Below are positions 45,463 to 54,129 of a DNA stretch of 64,000 nucleotides, in pieces (within the stretch, counting starts at the first letter, position 1; each line of letters starts with the position of its first letter). Source of the DNA: Neobacillus cucumis. Its GTDB lineage: Bacteria; Bacillota; Bacilli; Bacillales; Cytobacillaceae. The position numbers were made by a program, and so were the translations under genes. The notes beneath the pieces were generated by a model. The model saw only the letters and a program-made list of their open reading frames with translations, did no database searches and was not told the origin of the DNA. The stretch is taken from positions 1-64,000 of the forward strand of contig NZ_PGVE01000053.1 in assembly GCF_002860255.1 (NCBI RefSeq), read 5' to 3'.

Positions 45463-48400
45463 TTATTTTGAAAGCTTTTCCTCTATTTCCATCAGAAGTT
45501 CTACGGAAACCCCTCCGTCTAAAGCCGAAAGCACACTTAAGTAAAAATCCTCAGCCTGGTCATCTATTAATTTTAATAAAAGACTGAAATTATCCTTTAG
45601 TTCGGTATCATAATAATGATTTAGCCGAACAGCTTCATTCTTTAGATAATCATCCGCAAGTGTATTCAGCATTTGATACAGCTCATCGCTCATTAACTTC
45701 TTATCATTTTTCTCAAAAAAGGACTTAGGATTTTTAAAATAAGAAAGTGCTTTGCTAAAGAGCTGCTGATTTATATTCTTGAACGCAATCGGGAAATCAA
45801 TATCGTTACTTTCCTTTTTTTCAAACAATGAAAAGGATAAGTCTTGATTTATTTCAAGGAAATTCCGAGTAAGCCGTTCTTGATAATCTGTAAACAGTTT
45901 ATCAAGAAACCGATCTAATCTTACAGTTGTTGCTCTAAGTTCTTGTGCAAAATCATAGCCAAAGCTTTCAAGAAATTCATCAAGTCCAGCTTGTAAAGCT
46001 TTTTTCAGATTGCGGCCATCATCCCTTAAAGTAGACGGGTTAAAAGCCTCCTTAAAGAAATCGCCAAATCGTAAGAAGACTCTTTGCTTAATATAGAAAA
46101 TTAATTCTTCTGCTTCTTGAGTCAATCGATTTTGTAGTGGTGCAACTGTTTCGTTCTCAAGAAGAACCTTAACCTTGGCTTTTTGATTTTCAATTTCAGC
46201 TCGTTTTTGTTCTTTCATTACCTGGTCTTGTTGAGAATTTGAAATAAGTGTCTCGACCAATTCATGGACCCTTGACAATTCTTTTTCTGCTGAAGAGATG
46301 GCCATTTCTGTAAGGTCATTCGCAATAAAGTGATAAAATGCCTCCTCAAATGGCTGCATACCTGATGATCCATTAAAATCGGGATTGGTTTTTTCCTTTA
46401 ATGCCAAAAGACTTGATAAGGAATATAGATGTGGGTTTCTTATCCCATACTTAACTAAATGTTCTTCAACATAATTGGCAACAGACTCTTTTTCTTCCTC
46501 GTCTTCAGCAAGGTCAATCGCATTAATGATAAAAAACATTTTATCCATTTGAAACGATTCCTTTACACGTCCAAGCTGAATTAAAAATTCACGGTCTGCT
46601 TTAGAGAAGGCATGATTATAATAAGTGACAAATAGTATCGCATCCGAATTTTTAATATAATCGAAAGCTACACCAGTATGTCTGGCATTAATGGAATCTG
46701 CTCCAGGTGTATCGACTAATGTAATTCCCTTTCTTGTCAACTCACAATCATAGTAAAGCTCAATCCATTCTACATAACATGATTTTTCTTCTTGAGCTAC
46801 GAATTCATGAAAGTCAGCTAAATCGGTTGTCTTTATGGTACCTAGTAATTCTGCAAAGGAGTTAAATCCCTTTTTAAATGCATGCAAAAAGGCTAAATGT
46901 GTCTTTTCTAGTACTCCCTGTCCATGCTCAAGTATTATTTGATCGATCCTGCTTACAGCCTCTAATAATCCCCCAGCATGAAGATCAAAAACCTTTAAGG
47001 ACCGATTGACATCTTCAAGCATACTATTTGTCTCTTTAAACTTTACTAGAACAGTACCATGAGGATGTTCACCCGTGACGGGTTTGATTTTATTAATTGC
47101 AGCAGTCGTTGGGTTCGGAGAAACAGGCAGGACCTTTTCTCCCATTAATGCATTGGCAAAAGAAGATTTACCAGCACTAAATGCCCCAAATAGAGCTACT
47201 GTAAATCCTTTATTAGCAAGCCTATCAGCCTTTTCGGTTAATTCTGATGATATTTTACCAAAACCAGGCAGGTCCTTTATAAGGTTGGATGCACGTTTAA
47301 GTTTAGCTGTTGTTAGCTGTAAATGATCACCAGTAAGTTTTTTATCTTTTTTATTTACTGCCTGATGTACTTTGGCTTCCCTTGGTTTCTCGGGCTTTAC
47401 TTTCACCTTATTTACCTCTCCACTGGAATGAACAACTTCATATTCCTCTTCTTCAGAAGTAAAAAGATGGTTAGTATCTTCCATTAAGGATTCCGTTTTT
47501 GCTAACAGTTCATTTATTAATTTTTCACGATTAAGATTTGCTTGTTCATACATTTTCAGCTCATCTAATGCATTCACATATTTTCCGAGGTCTTGGAATT
47601 CCAGTTCATATTTTTCCTTCAATTTCGCACTCTGTACTTTTAATGCTTCAATTAATTTTTCTTTAAAGTCAGTTAATTGGTTTCTGGCTAATCTCTTAAT
47701 CTCATTCGCGACATCTTCCGTATAATGAAGGACATAGTCTCCAGTCACACGAGCCCCTTGCTTAACTAAATTGCTTATTAGTTCGGATGGAATAGGTATA
47801 GAGAAAGATTGTGCTAAGCCTTGAAGTTCTGGCTGGTCAAGTTCAGTTAACTTAAGGGTGGAGAGTAAATATTCACGTAAATGCCACTCAAGCTGAGTTC
47901 TTGTTTTCTCAATAAGATCTTGATGAAAACTGGTTAACCTTTTATTCCTCTCCTCTTCTGTTTTTTGTTTTGAAAAAATAAAACCAACTTTAAAATCCTG
48001 TTGACAACTTTCCAAATACTTTTCAGCTAATTCCCTCGTCTGGAATGGCATAAGATAGGCATTCTTCATGATTTGAGCAATCTCTAAATCGAATTCCTTT
48101 TCTTTTTCTACAAGTCCCTCTTTCACATTATTAAGGTTTGACACTATTCTTTGGTAGTTTGATAAAAGGTCCTGTTTTTGCTGCTCTGATAAATCATTCA
48201 GTACATCCATTGAATTAGAAATCTCTTGAGCATTCTGCTTTTTTACATAACTTAAATGATCAAAGGTGATTTTCTTTAATGAATGGAAAACAGATGGGAC
48301 GATTAATTGGTCTTTCTCAGCCAGTTTATCAGCAATAAATGCTTGTAACTGTTGATATTGGTTAAACGGATGGCTTGAATCTTTTAAAGAAGTATAAAAA

Positions 48401-49110
48401 ATCCTTGCTGGTTTCACACCCCATGATGCAAAGGAGTCAACGACACTCTTTTTGAAATCTTGAAAAGTTAATTCGTCATCATTATGTTTATCAATTTGAT
48501 TGATGACAAGATATACCTCTTTACCTGCCTCTGTTAATTCCTTGGTAAATAAAAAATTTAATTCAGCTTGAACATGATTATAATCCATTACATAGAAAAT
48601 CAAATCGGCTAGGTGGATGGCAGATTCTGTTGCGATCCGGTGAGCATCATCCGCGGAATCAATCCCAGGGGTATCCATGATAATCGTATTGGATGGTAAC
48701 TTAGAATCACTGTGACTAATTTCCACTGCCTCAATCTTGTCGCCATCCTTGCAATATTTTTTGACTAAATCATAATCATAGGGAGCTAAATAAAGCCTTG
48801 GTTTTTCATTCTTAAAAAATACTTTTGCATAATCTTCACCGGATTTTACTTTTACTAGATTGGCACTTGTTGGAATGGGGCTTGATGGCAGCAGATTCTC
48901 CCCTACTACCCGATTGATCATCGTCGATTTTCCAGCTGAAAAATGGCCGCAAAAAGCGATAGAATACTCACGGTTCTCTAACTTTTTTGCGAGCTGTCTA
49001 ACTTTTTCGGCCTGTACTTGATCCTGTTGATTTCTTAAATATTCGTAAACCGAAACCATTTTGCTTTTTAGTGTTAGAAAAGTTTCTACCCGTTTAGCTG
49101 TTTGAACCAT
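45463..49110 (-). CDS. dynA: Double dynamin-like GTPase DynA
   Basis: A 1215-residue fusion of two bacterial dynamin-like proteins. P-loops are GHFSAGKSTMINRV (from residue 55) and GAFSAGKSSFANAL (near residue 642), with G3 motifs DTPGIDSA and DTPGADS. The helical stalk regions follow each GTPase domain. In B. subtilis DynA (YpbR) tethers and repairs membranes and aids phage and antibiotic tolerance. Its length is similar to the B. subtilis protein. Confidence 0.95.
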   Translation of the reverse strand: MVQTAKRVETFLTLKSKMVSVYEYLRNQQDQVQAEKVRQLAKKLENREYSIAFCGHFSAGKSTMINRVVGENLLPSSPIPTSANLVKVKSGEDYAKVFFKNEKPRLYLAPYDYDLVKKYCKDGDKIEAVEISHSDSKLPSNTIIMDTPGIDSADDAHRIATESAIHLADLIFYVMDYNHVQAELNFLFTKELTEAGKEVYLVINQIDKHNDDELTFQDFKKSVVDSFASWGVKPARIFYTSLKDSSHPFNQYQQLQAFIADKLAEKDQLIVPSVFHSLKKITFDHLSYVKKQNAQEISNSMDVLNDLSEQQKQDLLSNYQRIVSNLNNVKEGLVEKEKEFDLEIAQIMKNAYLMPFQTRELAEKYLESCQQDFKVGFIFSKQKTEEERNKRLTSFHQDLIEKTRTQLEWHLREYLLSTLKLTELDQPELQGLAQSFSIPIPSELISNLVKQGARVTGDYVLHYTEDVANEIKRLARNQLTDFKEKLIEALKVQSAKLKEKYELEFQDLGKYVNALDELKMYEQANLNREKLINELLAKTESLMEDTNHLFTSEEEEYEVVHSSGEVNKVKVKPEKPREAKVHQAVNKKDKKLTGDHLQLTTAKLKRASNLIKDLPGFGKISSELTEKADRLANKGFTVALFGAFSAGKSSFANALMGEKVLPVSPNPTTAAINKIKPVTGEHPHGTVLVKFKETNSMLEDVNRSLKVFDLHAGGLLEAVSRIDQIILEHGQGVLEKTHLAFLHAFKKGFNSFAELLGTIKTTDLADFHEFVAQEEKSCYVEWIELYYDCELTRKGITLVDTPGADSINARHTGVAFDYIKNSDAILFVTYYNHAFSKADREFLIQLGRVKESFQMDKMFFIINAIDLAEDEEEKESVANYVEEHLVKYGIRNPHLYSLSSLLALKEKTNPDFNGSSGMQPFEEAFYHFIANDLTEMAISSAEKELSRVHELVETLISNSQQDQVMKEQKRAEIENQKAKVKVLLENETVAPLQNRLTQEAEELIFYIKQRVFLRFGDFFKEAFNPSTLRDDGRNLKKALQAGLDEFLESFGYDFAQELRATTVRLDRFLDKLFTDYQERLTRNFLEINQDLSFSLFEKKESNDIDFPIAFKNINQQLFSKALSYFKNPKSFFEKNDKKLMSDELYQMLNTLADDYLKNEAVRLNHYYDTELKDNFSLLLKLIDDQAEDFYLSVLSALDGGVSVELLMEIEEKLSK

Positions 49111-49212
49111 TTACATATTCCCCTTAACATTGTAGTAATATTTTTTATTTTATACGATAATTCAAACATTTCCTATTATGACTTAGCATTTACCATGAAA
49201 AATTCTCTAAAA

Positions 49213-49250
49213 ACAATAAAAACCAAGGATTTCTCCCTGGCTTTTGAAAA
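49213..49250 (-). terminator. Terminator of the Fur-linked small gene
   Basis: On the minus strand AAAGCCAGG and CCTTGGTTTTT form a stem with one bulge around GAGAAAT, followed by further T runs. Confidence 0.6.
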
Positions 49251-49256
49251 AATTTA

Positions 49257-49337
49257 CTATTGAGTTACATGTTTCAAGACGTGCTTCATGACAAATGCGT
49301 AAATAATCACCGTTCCACCAACAAAAGCAAAAGTCAT
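49257..49337 (-). CDS. 26-residue membrane peptide under Fur-box control
   Basis: A very short ORF with strong signals around it: ATG 49337-49335, GGAGGAAGGTG upstream, stop TAG 49259-49257 and a terminator after it. The peptide has one hydrophobic segment (TFAFVGGTVIIYAFVM) and a basic end (KHVLKHVTQ). It matches no family I recognise. A promoter with two Fur boxes precedes it. It could encode a small iron-starvation membrane peptide, or the transcript could also act as a regulatory RNA. The open frame is short, so confidence in translation is moderate. Confidence 0.6.
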   Translation of the reverse strand: MTFAFVGGTVIIYAFVMKHVLKHVTQ

Positions 49338-49367
49338 ATGTAACACCTTCCTCCGTCAAAATCATCT

Positions 49368-49422
49368 TGAGAATGATTTTCATTATTGTTGTTATTTTAG
49401 CATGATTGATAATCATTTTCAA
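49368..49422 (-). promoter_or_regulatory. Sigma-A promoter overlapped by two Fur boxes
   Basis: On the minus strand TTGAAA (49422-49417), a 17-nt spacer and TAAAAT (49399-49394) form a near-consensus promoter. TGATAATCATTTTCA (49407-49421) covers the -35 and spacer, and TGAGAATGATTTTCA (49368-49382) lies just after the start site. Both fit the 7-1-7 Fur box TGATAAT-N-ATTATCA with one and two mismatches. Confidence 0.75.
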
Positions 49423-49445
49423 TAATCTATTTATAACTGTCACAT

Positions 49446-50015
49446 TTATTTAACAATCTTCGGAATAAATCGATGACAATCTCGAAAGGTTTCTTCATAT
49501 TCAGTTAGTGATTTTAGGGCTTTTTCTTCAATAGGGATGCGAATCATTAACATCAAGATATTTAAGCCTGTGAAAATAATGGCTGTATAATAAGAGCTAA
49601 ACAGCATAGGAATAGCAGCCATCTCAATGGCTACCACAAGATAATTGGGATGCTTTAAAAAACGGTAAGGACCCCTTCTAACAATCTTTGCATTTGCTAA
49701 AACAAGTATTTTTGTATTCCAAAATCTCCCCAGTGAAATTATTACCCATATTCGTAACATCTGTGCAAAACAAAATAAACTTATAAATAAAGGCCATAGG
49801 GATGAAGTTCCTCGTTTAAGCACAAACGTTTCCACTAACAGGGAAACGAAAAACATGCTATGTAAAAGAACCATATACTTATAGTGTTTTTCCCCAAATT
49901 CCACGGCACCTTGCTGTTTCATCCATTTCTCATTACTTTTTGCAACAAAAAGTTCGATAAACCGCTGAAGGATGATGAAGATTACTAACAAAAGAAAGGA
50001 AATCCCGTTAATCAT
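49446..50015 (-). CDS. ypbQ: Isoprenylcysteine carboxyl methyltransferase-like YpbQ (BpsB)
   Basis: A 189-residue membrane protein with about five helices. The C-terminal motif RRGPYRFLKHPNYLVVAIEM and the ending EEKALKSLTEYEETF place it in the ICMT family. Its ATG follows the bpsA stop directly (TAAATG) with AGGTGG inside bpsA. In B. subtilis BpsB methylates the alkylpyrones made by BpsA, so a pathway pair is likely. Confidence 0.92.
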   Translation of the reverse strand: MINGISFLLLVIFIILQRFIELFVAKSNEKWMKQQGAVEFGEKHYKYMVLLHSMFFVSLLVETFVLKRGTSSLWPLFISLFCFAQMLRIWVIISLGRFWNTKILVLANAKIVRRGPYRFLKHPNYLVVAIEMAAIPMLFSSYYTAIIFTGLNILMLMIRIPIEEKALKSLTEYEETFRDCHRFIPKIVK

Positions 50016-51104
50016 TTATTGCCACCTCATAAGGAGAAATTCTGAGCTAAACCCTGGACCAAGCGCTGTTGCAAGTCCCAAATCACCTTGAGGAACATCA
50101 AGTTCCATAAAACGCTTTAACACATACAGAATAGTTGCTGACGACATATTGCCATAATTCTTTAAAACATCAAGTGAGATTTCATTCATCGAAGCAGGAA
50201 TTCCTAATGATTTAACATAAGCGTCTAATACTTTTTTTCCGCCAGGGTGGGCAATAAAATGATTAATTTGTGACAGTTCCATATGATGCTGAGATAAAAA
50301 ACCAATCACATTAGGTCTAAGCCAGCCTTCAATAATATGTGGTATATCACGGGAGAACACCACATATAATCCTGAATTTCGTATATCCCAGCCCATTACC
50401 TCTAAAGAATCAGGCATTAGTGTGGATTGGGTCGCTAAAATGGATGGTGAAGCTGCCTTTTTACTATAAGTATCTTTTCTAACTTCATCGCCTATGACCA
50501 ATGCGCACGCAATCCCATCAGCAAATAGAGATGTTCCAATCAAATTACTTTTTGAAAGGTCATTTTTTTGAAATGTTAAACTGCAAAGTTCAACGGAAAG
50601 GACAAGGACCTTCGCCTTAGGGAAAGCGGAACAGTATTCAAAAGCTCTGGAAAGTCCAACGGCGCCACCTGCACAGCCCAGCCCCCAAATCGGCACCCGC
50701 TTTATATGAGGATCAAAGGTTAATTGGTTAATGATTCTCGCATCAATACTGGGAGTTGACATCCCTGTTGTTGAAATAAAGAAAATGGCCTCTACCTCTT
50801 CAAAAGGGATTTCCTTTTGAAGAAAACTGTCATTTTTTAAGCATTTAACAATTGCCTTTCTACCGAGGGCAACTGCTGATTCAATATAAGCATTGTTTTT
50901 TTCTTCAAAGGTATGACTTTCTCTAAACCATTCTAAACTTTGAACAAAGTGTCTTTTTTCAATTTGCCCGTTCTGAAAGGCTTTTAATAGTCTCTCGATA
51001 TCCTTAAATGAGTTTGCAAACAGCTCTCGCGCAAACTCAGATGCTTGGTCTTGATTTACTTGAAAGGGTGGAATAATTTCAGAAACGGAAATAATGGCAG
51101 GCAT
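50016..51104 (-). CDS. bpsA: Type III polyketide synthase (alkylpyrone synthase)
   Basis: A 362-residue chalcone-synthase-like enzyme. The catalytic triad is visible as C144 in IWGLGCAGGAVGLSRA, His in FIAHPGGKKVLDAY and Asn in NYGNMSSATILYVL. It condenses a long-chain acyl-CoA with malonyl-CoA to give triketide pyrones. ATG 51104 follows AAGGAG with 8-nt spacing. It forms an operon with ypbQ, as in B. subtilis. Confidence 0.94.
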   Translation of the reverse strand: MPAIISVSEIIPPFQVNQDQASEFARELFANSFKDIERLLKAFQNGQIEKRHFVQSLEWFRESHTFEEKNNAYIESAVALGRKAIVKCLKNDSFLQKEIPFEEVEAIFFISTTGMSTPSIDARIINQLTFDPHIKRVPIWGLGCAGGAVGLSRAFEYCSAFPKAKVLVLSVELCSLTFQKNDLSKSNLIGTSLFADGIACALVIGDEVRKDTYSKKAASPSILATQSTLMPDSLEVMGWDIRNSGLYVVFSRDIPHIIEGWLRPNVIGFLSQHHMELSQINHFIAHPGGKKVLDAYVKSLGIPASMNEISLDVLKNYGNMSSATILYVLKRFMELDVPQGDLGLATALGPGFSSEFLLMRWQ

Positions 51105-51177
51105 CACTCTATCTCCTTAAACATGAATAAAGGTATTTTTTCCGTTGCTGATGAAATTATTCCCAGTTATTAGAGGT

Positions 51178-51206
51178 AAAAAAAATGCTTCCCAAGAACG
51201 GGAAGC
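51178..51206 (-). terminator. Terminator of the zinc-ribbon gene
   Basis: Stem GCTTCCC/GGGAAGC with loop GTTCTT, followed by AT8 on the minus strand. Confidence 0.85.
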
Positions 51207-51314
51207 AAACGTTTTGAAGGTTGTTGTTGTGCACATAAATTATATCGCGGTTTGAAAATTACTTCATTAGATAAACTTTTCCAATTCTCATAACTTTATC
51301 TATTCTTCCTGTTT

Positions 51315-51437
51315 TCATTTTTCGGACTGCTTTTGAACTTCAATCTTAATTTTTTTATTGGCCAGTACACCGCACACCTTGCAATACTCAACTTCATTAT
51401 ATAAAAGGCGACAATTCTCGCAATAATATTTCTCCAT
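51315..51437 (-). CDS. Tiny zinc-ribbon protein, 40 residues
   Basis: A short ORF, ATG 51437, with AGTGAGTGG upstream. The peptide has two CxxC knuckles (YYCENCRLLYNEVEYCKVCG) followed by a basic tail (NKKIKIEVQKQSEK). The four Cys at 5- and 9-residue-like spacing strongly suggest a zinc ribbon and argue that the frame is real. I do not know the family. It has its own terminator and lies between bpsA and the ba3 oxidase genes. Confidence 0.7.
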   Translation of the reverse strand: MEKYYCENCRLLYNEVEYCKVCGVLANKKIKIEVQKQSEK

Positions 51438-51752
51438 CTTTACCACTCACTTTCCTAAATTTTAGCAATATATGATTATCATATTTTTAGAAATCAAGTT
51501 TGTTCCGTAGTTATATTAAAACAAGCACTCACAGATGAGTATGTTGAATTCACAGTTTATTCACATTTCTTGAAGAGGCTAGTGACATTAATCACTGTTG
51601 CATCAAGTTTTTATCATTAACATAGTAGATAACTAAGGAATGAAGAATTTGTGAACTTCACAAATTGATATTTTTCTTTCGCAATAGTTTTGTATTATGA
51701 AAGAGAGAAATGATTAATTTAATTTTAATTTTCTGAAGGGAGTGCTAGGGGG
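51438..51752 (+). promoter_or_regulatory. Promoter region of the ba3 oxidase operon
   Basis: A 315-nt stretch with no gene. It holds a 21-bp palindrome at 51646-51666 whose core is TTGTGAACTTCACAA, and a TATTAT -10-like box (51693-51698) with no good -35 at 17 nt. The palindrome centre would lie near -49, so an activator is possible. A Rex or Fnr site would need longer spacing between arms, so the binding protein is unclear. Confidence 0.5.
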
Positions 51753-51902
51753 ATGGCAAAAGCGGAACTAAAAACAAAACAAAAAACAGAAGTGGAAGAC
51801 AGCTCTTCTCTTAAAGGGACATTGGCGTCCGTTTTCTTTTTGGGAGCGTTTATTATTGTGACTTGGGTAAGTGTGTATTACCTATTCGTAGAACGTTTTT
51901 AA
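51753..51902 (+). CDS. cbaD: ba3-type oxidase subunit IIa (CbaD)
   Basis: A 49-residue protein with a charged head (AKAELKTKQKTEVEDSSSLK) and one membrane helix (GTLASVFFLGAFIIVTWVSV) ending YYLFVERF. This single-helix subunit before subunits II and I is typical of ba3-type oxidases. ATG 51753 has AAGGGAG about 10 nt upstream. It lies 23 nt before cbaB. Confidence 0.88.
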   Translation: MAKAELKTKQKTEVEDSSSLKGTLASVFFLGAFIIVTWVSVYYLFVERF

Positions 51903-51925
51903 TTGATTAAGGGGGGGAAGATATC

Positions 51926-52402
51926 ATGCACATGCATAAATATGAAAAAATCTGGCTGACCTTTGGAATTGGCTGCCTTGTTGTTTTTCTATCAGTGGTA
52001 GGTGTCAGCGCTTTCTACCTTGGGAACAAGCCGGCAAGCTGTTTAACTACCATTAATTCTGAAAAAGTTGATCAAACTAAGCCTTTTGATAAACCCGGTT
52101 TGCATAAGGTGGAAGGAAAAGATTGGGACTATGAATTAGTTTTTGTAGCATCTGCTTTCTCATATAATCCTGCACAGGTTAAGGTACCGCTCGGTGCGAA
52201 GGTAAAGGTTATTGCTACAACTAAGGATGTTATACACGGCTTTGAAATGGCTGGTACAAATATAAATATGATGTTAGAGCCAGGGTATGTCAGTGAATAT
52301 ACGACTACATTTGACAAGACGGGCGAATTTTTAGTTATTTGTAATGAATACTGTGGTTCTGGACACCACTTAATGAGTGCAAAGATAGAGGTGGTTAAAT
52401 AA
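51926..52402 (+). CDS. cbaB: ba3-type cytochrome c oxidase subunit II (CuA)
   Basis: A 158-residue membrane-anchored cupredoxin. After one N-terminal helix (WLTFGIGCLVVFLSVVGVSA) the CuA ligands are visible: His in DVIHGFEM and the CNEYCGSGHHLM loop with two Cys, His and Met. It accepts electrons from cytochrome c. TAA of cbaB and ATG of cbaA share one base (TAATG). Confidence 0.95.
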   Translation: MHMHKYEKIWLTFGIGCLVVFLSVVGVSAFYLGNKPASCLTTINSEKVDQTKPFDKPGLHKVEGKDWDYELVFVASAFSYNPAQVKVPLGAKVKVIATTKDVIHGFEMAGTNINMMLEPGYVSEYTTTFDKTGEFLVICNEYCGSGHHLMSAKIEVVK

Positions 52403-54066
52403 TGGCGAACGATAATGCACGATTCAAAGTAGACCCGCGTGATGCAAAGCTTTCAATGGCACACTTTTTCGTTGCCTTTTCGGCTCTTGCTCTCGGCGGA
52501 TTAATGGGACTCCTTCAAACCCTTGTACGATCTGGTAAATGGGAACTTCCTTGGGGAATTGATTATTATCAAATTTTAACAGTCCATGGTGTTTTAATGG
52601 GACTTGTATTAACAACCTTCTTTATAATGGGGTTCCAATACGCCGCTGTAAGTAGAACTACGGGTGGTCATTCCACTGCGGCAAGACGAACTGGATGGAT
52701 CGGTTTTTGGGTGATGTTAATTGGTACTGTAATGGCAGCAACCATGGTTTTACTTAAAGAAGCGTCCGTACTATATACATTTTATGCACCACTTAAAGCA
52801 CACTGGATTTTTTACTTAGGATTAACTTTTGTTGTAATCGGCAGTTGGGTTGACGGTGCAGCACAAATTATGACCTATGCAAAATGGCGAAAGAATCATC
52901 CAGGTAAACCAAGTCCATTATTAAGCTTTATGGCTGTTATCAATACCGTTCTTTGGATTGTCGCAACATTAGGTGTAGCTGCAACCGTTTTATTCCAGCT
53001 TCTTCCTTGGTCACTTGGATTAGTTGACACTGTTGATGTTTTAGTCAGCCGTACATTATTCTGGTATTTTGGTCACCCATTAGTTTACTTCTGGCTGCTG
53101 CCAGCGTATATGTGCTGGTATGCAATTATCCCGAAAGTAATCGGAGGAAAGATCTTTTCAGACTCTTTAGCAAGACTTTCGTTTATTTTATTCTTACTCT
53201 TCTCCATTCCGGTTGGTTTCCATCACCAATTAACGGAGCCTGGTATTGATCCGGCATGGAAGTTCTTACAAGTTATTTTAACATTTATGGTTATTATCCC
53301 ATCATTAATGACTGCTTTCTCATTATTTGCTACTTTTGAGAGATACGGCCGCTCCAAAGGGGCAACAGGTCTTTTTGGATGGTTCAAAGTATTACCATGG
53401 AATGATGCCCGCTTTACTGTTCCATTTATTGGTATGGCTTCCTTTATTCCAGCCGGTGCCGGTGGTATTATAAATGCCTCAAACCAAATGGACCAGGTCG
53501 TTCATAATACGATTTGGGTTACAGGCCACTTCCATTTAACAGCTGCAACATCTGTTGTATTAACATTCTTTGGTATTTCCTATTGGCTAGTGCCGCATTT
53601 AACTGGACGAAAGTTAACAAAATCTATGAATAAATTGGGTATTATCCAGGCATGGATTTGGTTTATCGGTATGGTATTCATGTCAGGCGCAATGCATATT
53701 GAAGGTCTGCTTGGCGGACCAAGACGTTCTGCATTCTCAACCTATGGTGGAGCGAAGCAAGCAGCGGAATGGATTCCTTACCAAATTGCTCAAGCTGTGG
53801 GAGGAACCATTTTATTCCTGGGGATTATTTTAGTCATTATTATTTTTGTTAATCTTGCCTTCTTTGCTCCTAAGGGAGAAGAGGAATTTCCAGTTGCAGA
53901 AGCAGAAGCTGGTGAGGAACAAGCACCAATGGTATTTGAAAATTGGAAATTATGGCTTGGCATTACAGCAGCACTTATTTTATTTGCCTACACGATTCCA
54001 TTCATTGATATCATCCAAAACGCTCCTCCTGGTTCTAAAGGATTTCAAACTTGGAGTAAATGGTAA
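52402..54066 (+). CDS. cbaA: ba3-type cytochrome c oxidase subunit I
   Basis: A 554-residue haem-copper oxidase core with at least twelve helices. The low-spin haem His is in LTVHGVLMGLVLTTFF, the CuB His-Tyr pair in WYFGHPLVYFWLLPAYM and the haem a3 His in VTGHFHLTAATSVV. The B-type oxidase family reduces O2 with high affinity. It ends an operon cbaD-cbaB-cbaA closed by a strong terminator. Confidence 0.96.
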   Translation: MANDNARFKVDPRDAKLSMAHFFVAFSALALGGLMGLLQTLVRSGKWELPWGIDYYQILTVHGVLMGLVLTTFFIMGFQYAAVSRTTGGHSTAARRTGWIGFWVMLIGTVMAATMVLLKEASVLYTFYAPLKAHWIFYLGLTFVVIGSWVDGAAQIMTYAKWRKNHPGKPSPLLSFMAVINTVLWIVATLGVAATVLFQLLPWSLGLVDTVDVLVSRTLFWYFGHPLVYFWLLPAYMCWYAIIPKVIGGKIFSDSLARLSFILFLLFSIPVGFHHQLTEPGIDPAWKFLQVILTFMVIIPSLMTAFSLFATFERYGRSKGATGLFGWFKVLPWNDARFTVPFIGMASFIPAGAGGIINASNQMDQVVHNTIWVTGHFHLTAATSVVLTFFGISYWLVPHLTGRKLTKSMNKLGIIQAWIWFIGMVFMSGAMHIEGLLGGPRRSAFSTYGGAKQAAEWIPYQIAQAVGGTILFLGIILVIIIFVNLAFFAPKGEEEFPVAEAEAGEEQAPMVFENWKLWLGITAALILFAYTIPFIDIIQNAPPGSKGFQTWSKW

Positions 54067-54082
54067 GTTTCGTTGATTATGC

Positions 54083-54116
54083 AAAAGGCTTCAATCCTCC
54101 AGATTGAAGCCTTTTT
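54083..54116. terminator. Terminator between cbaA and ypwA
   Basis: Stem AAAAGGCTTCAATC/GATTGAAGCCTTTT with loop CTCCA and T5, a strong terminator for the convergent genes. Confidence 0.9.
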
Positions 54117-54129
54117 ATCTATTTCCGCA

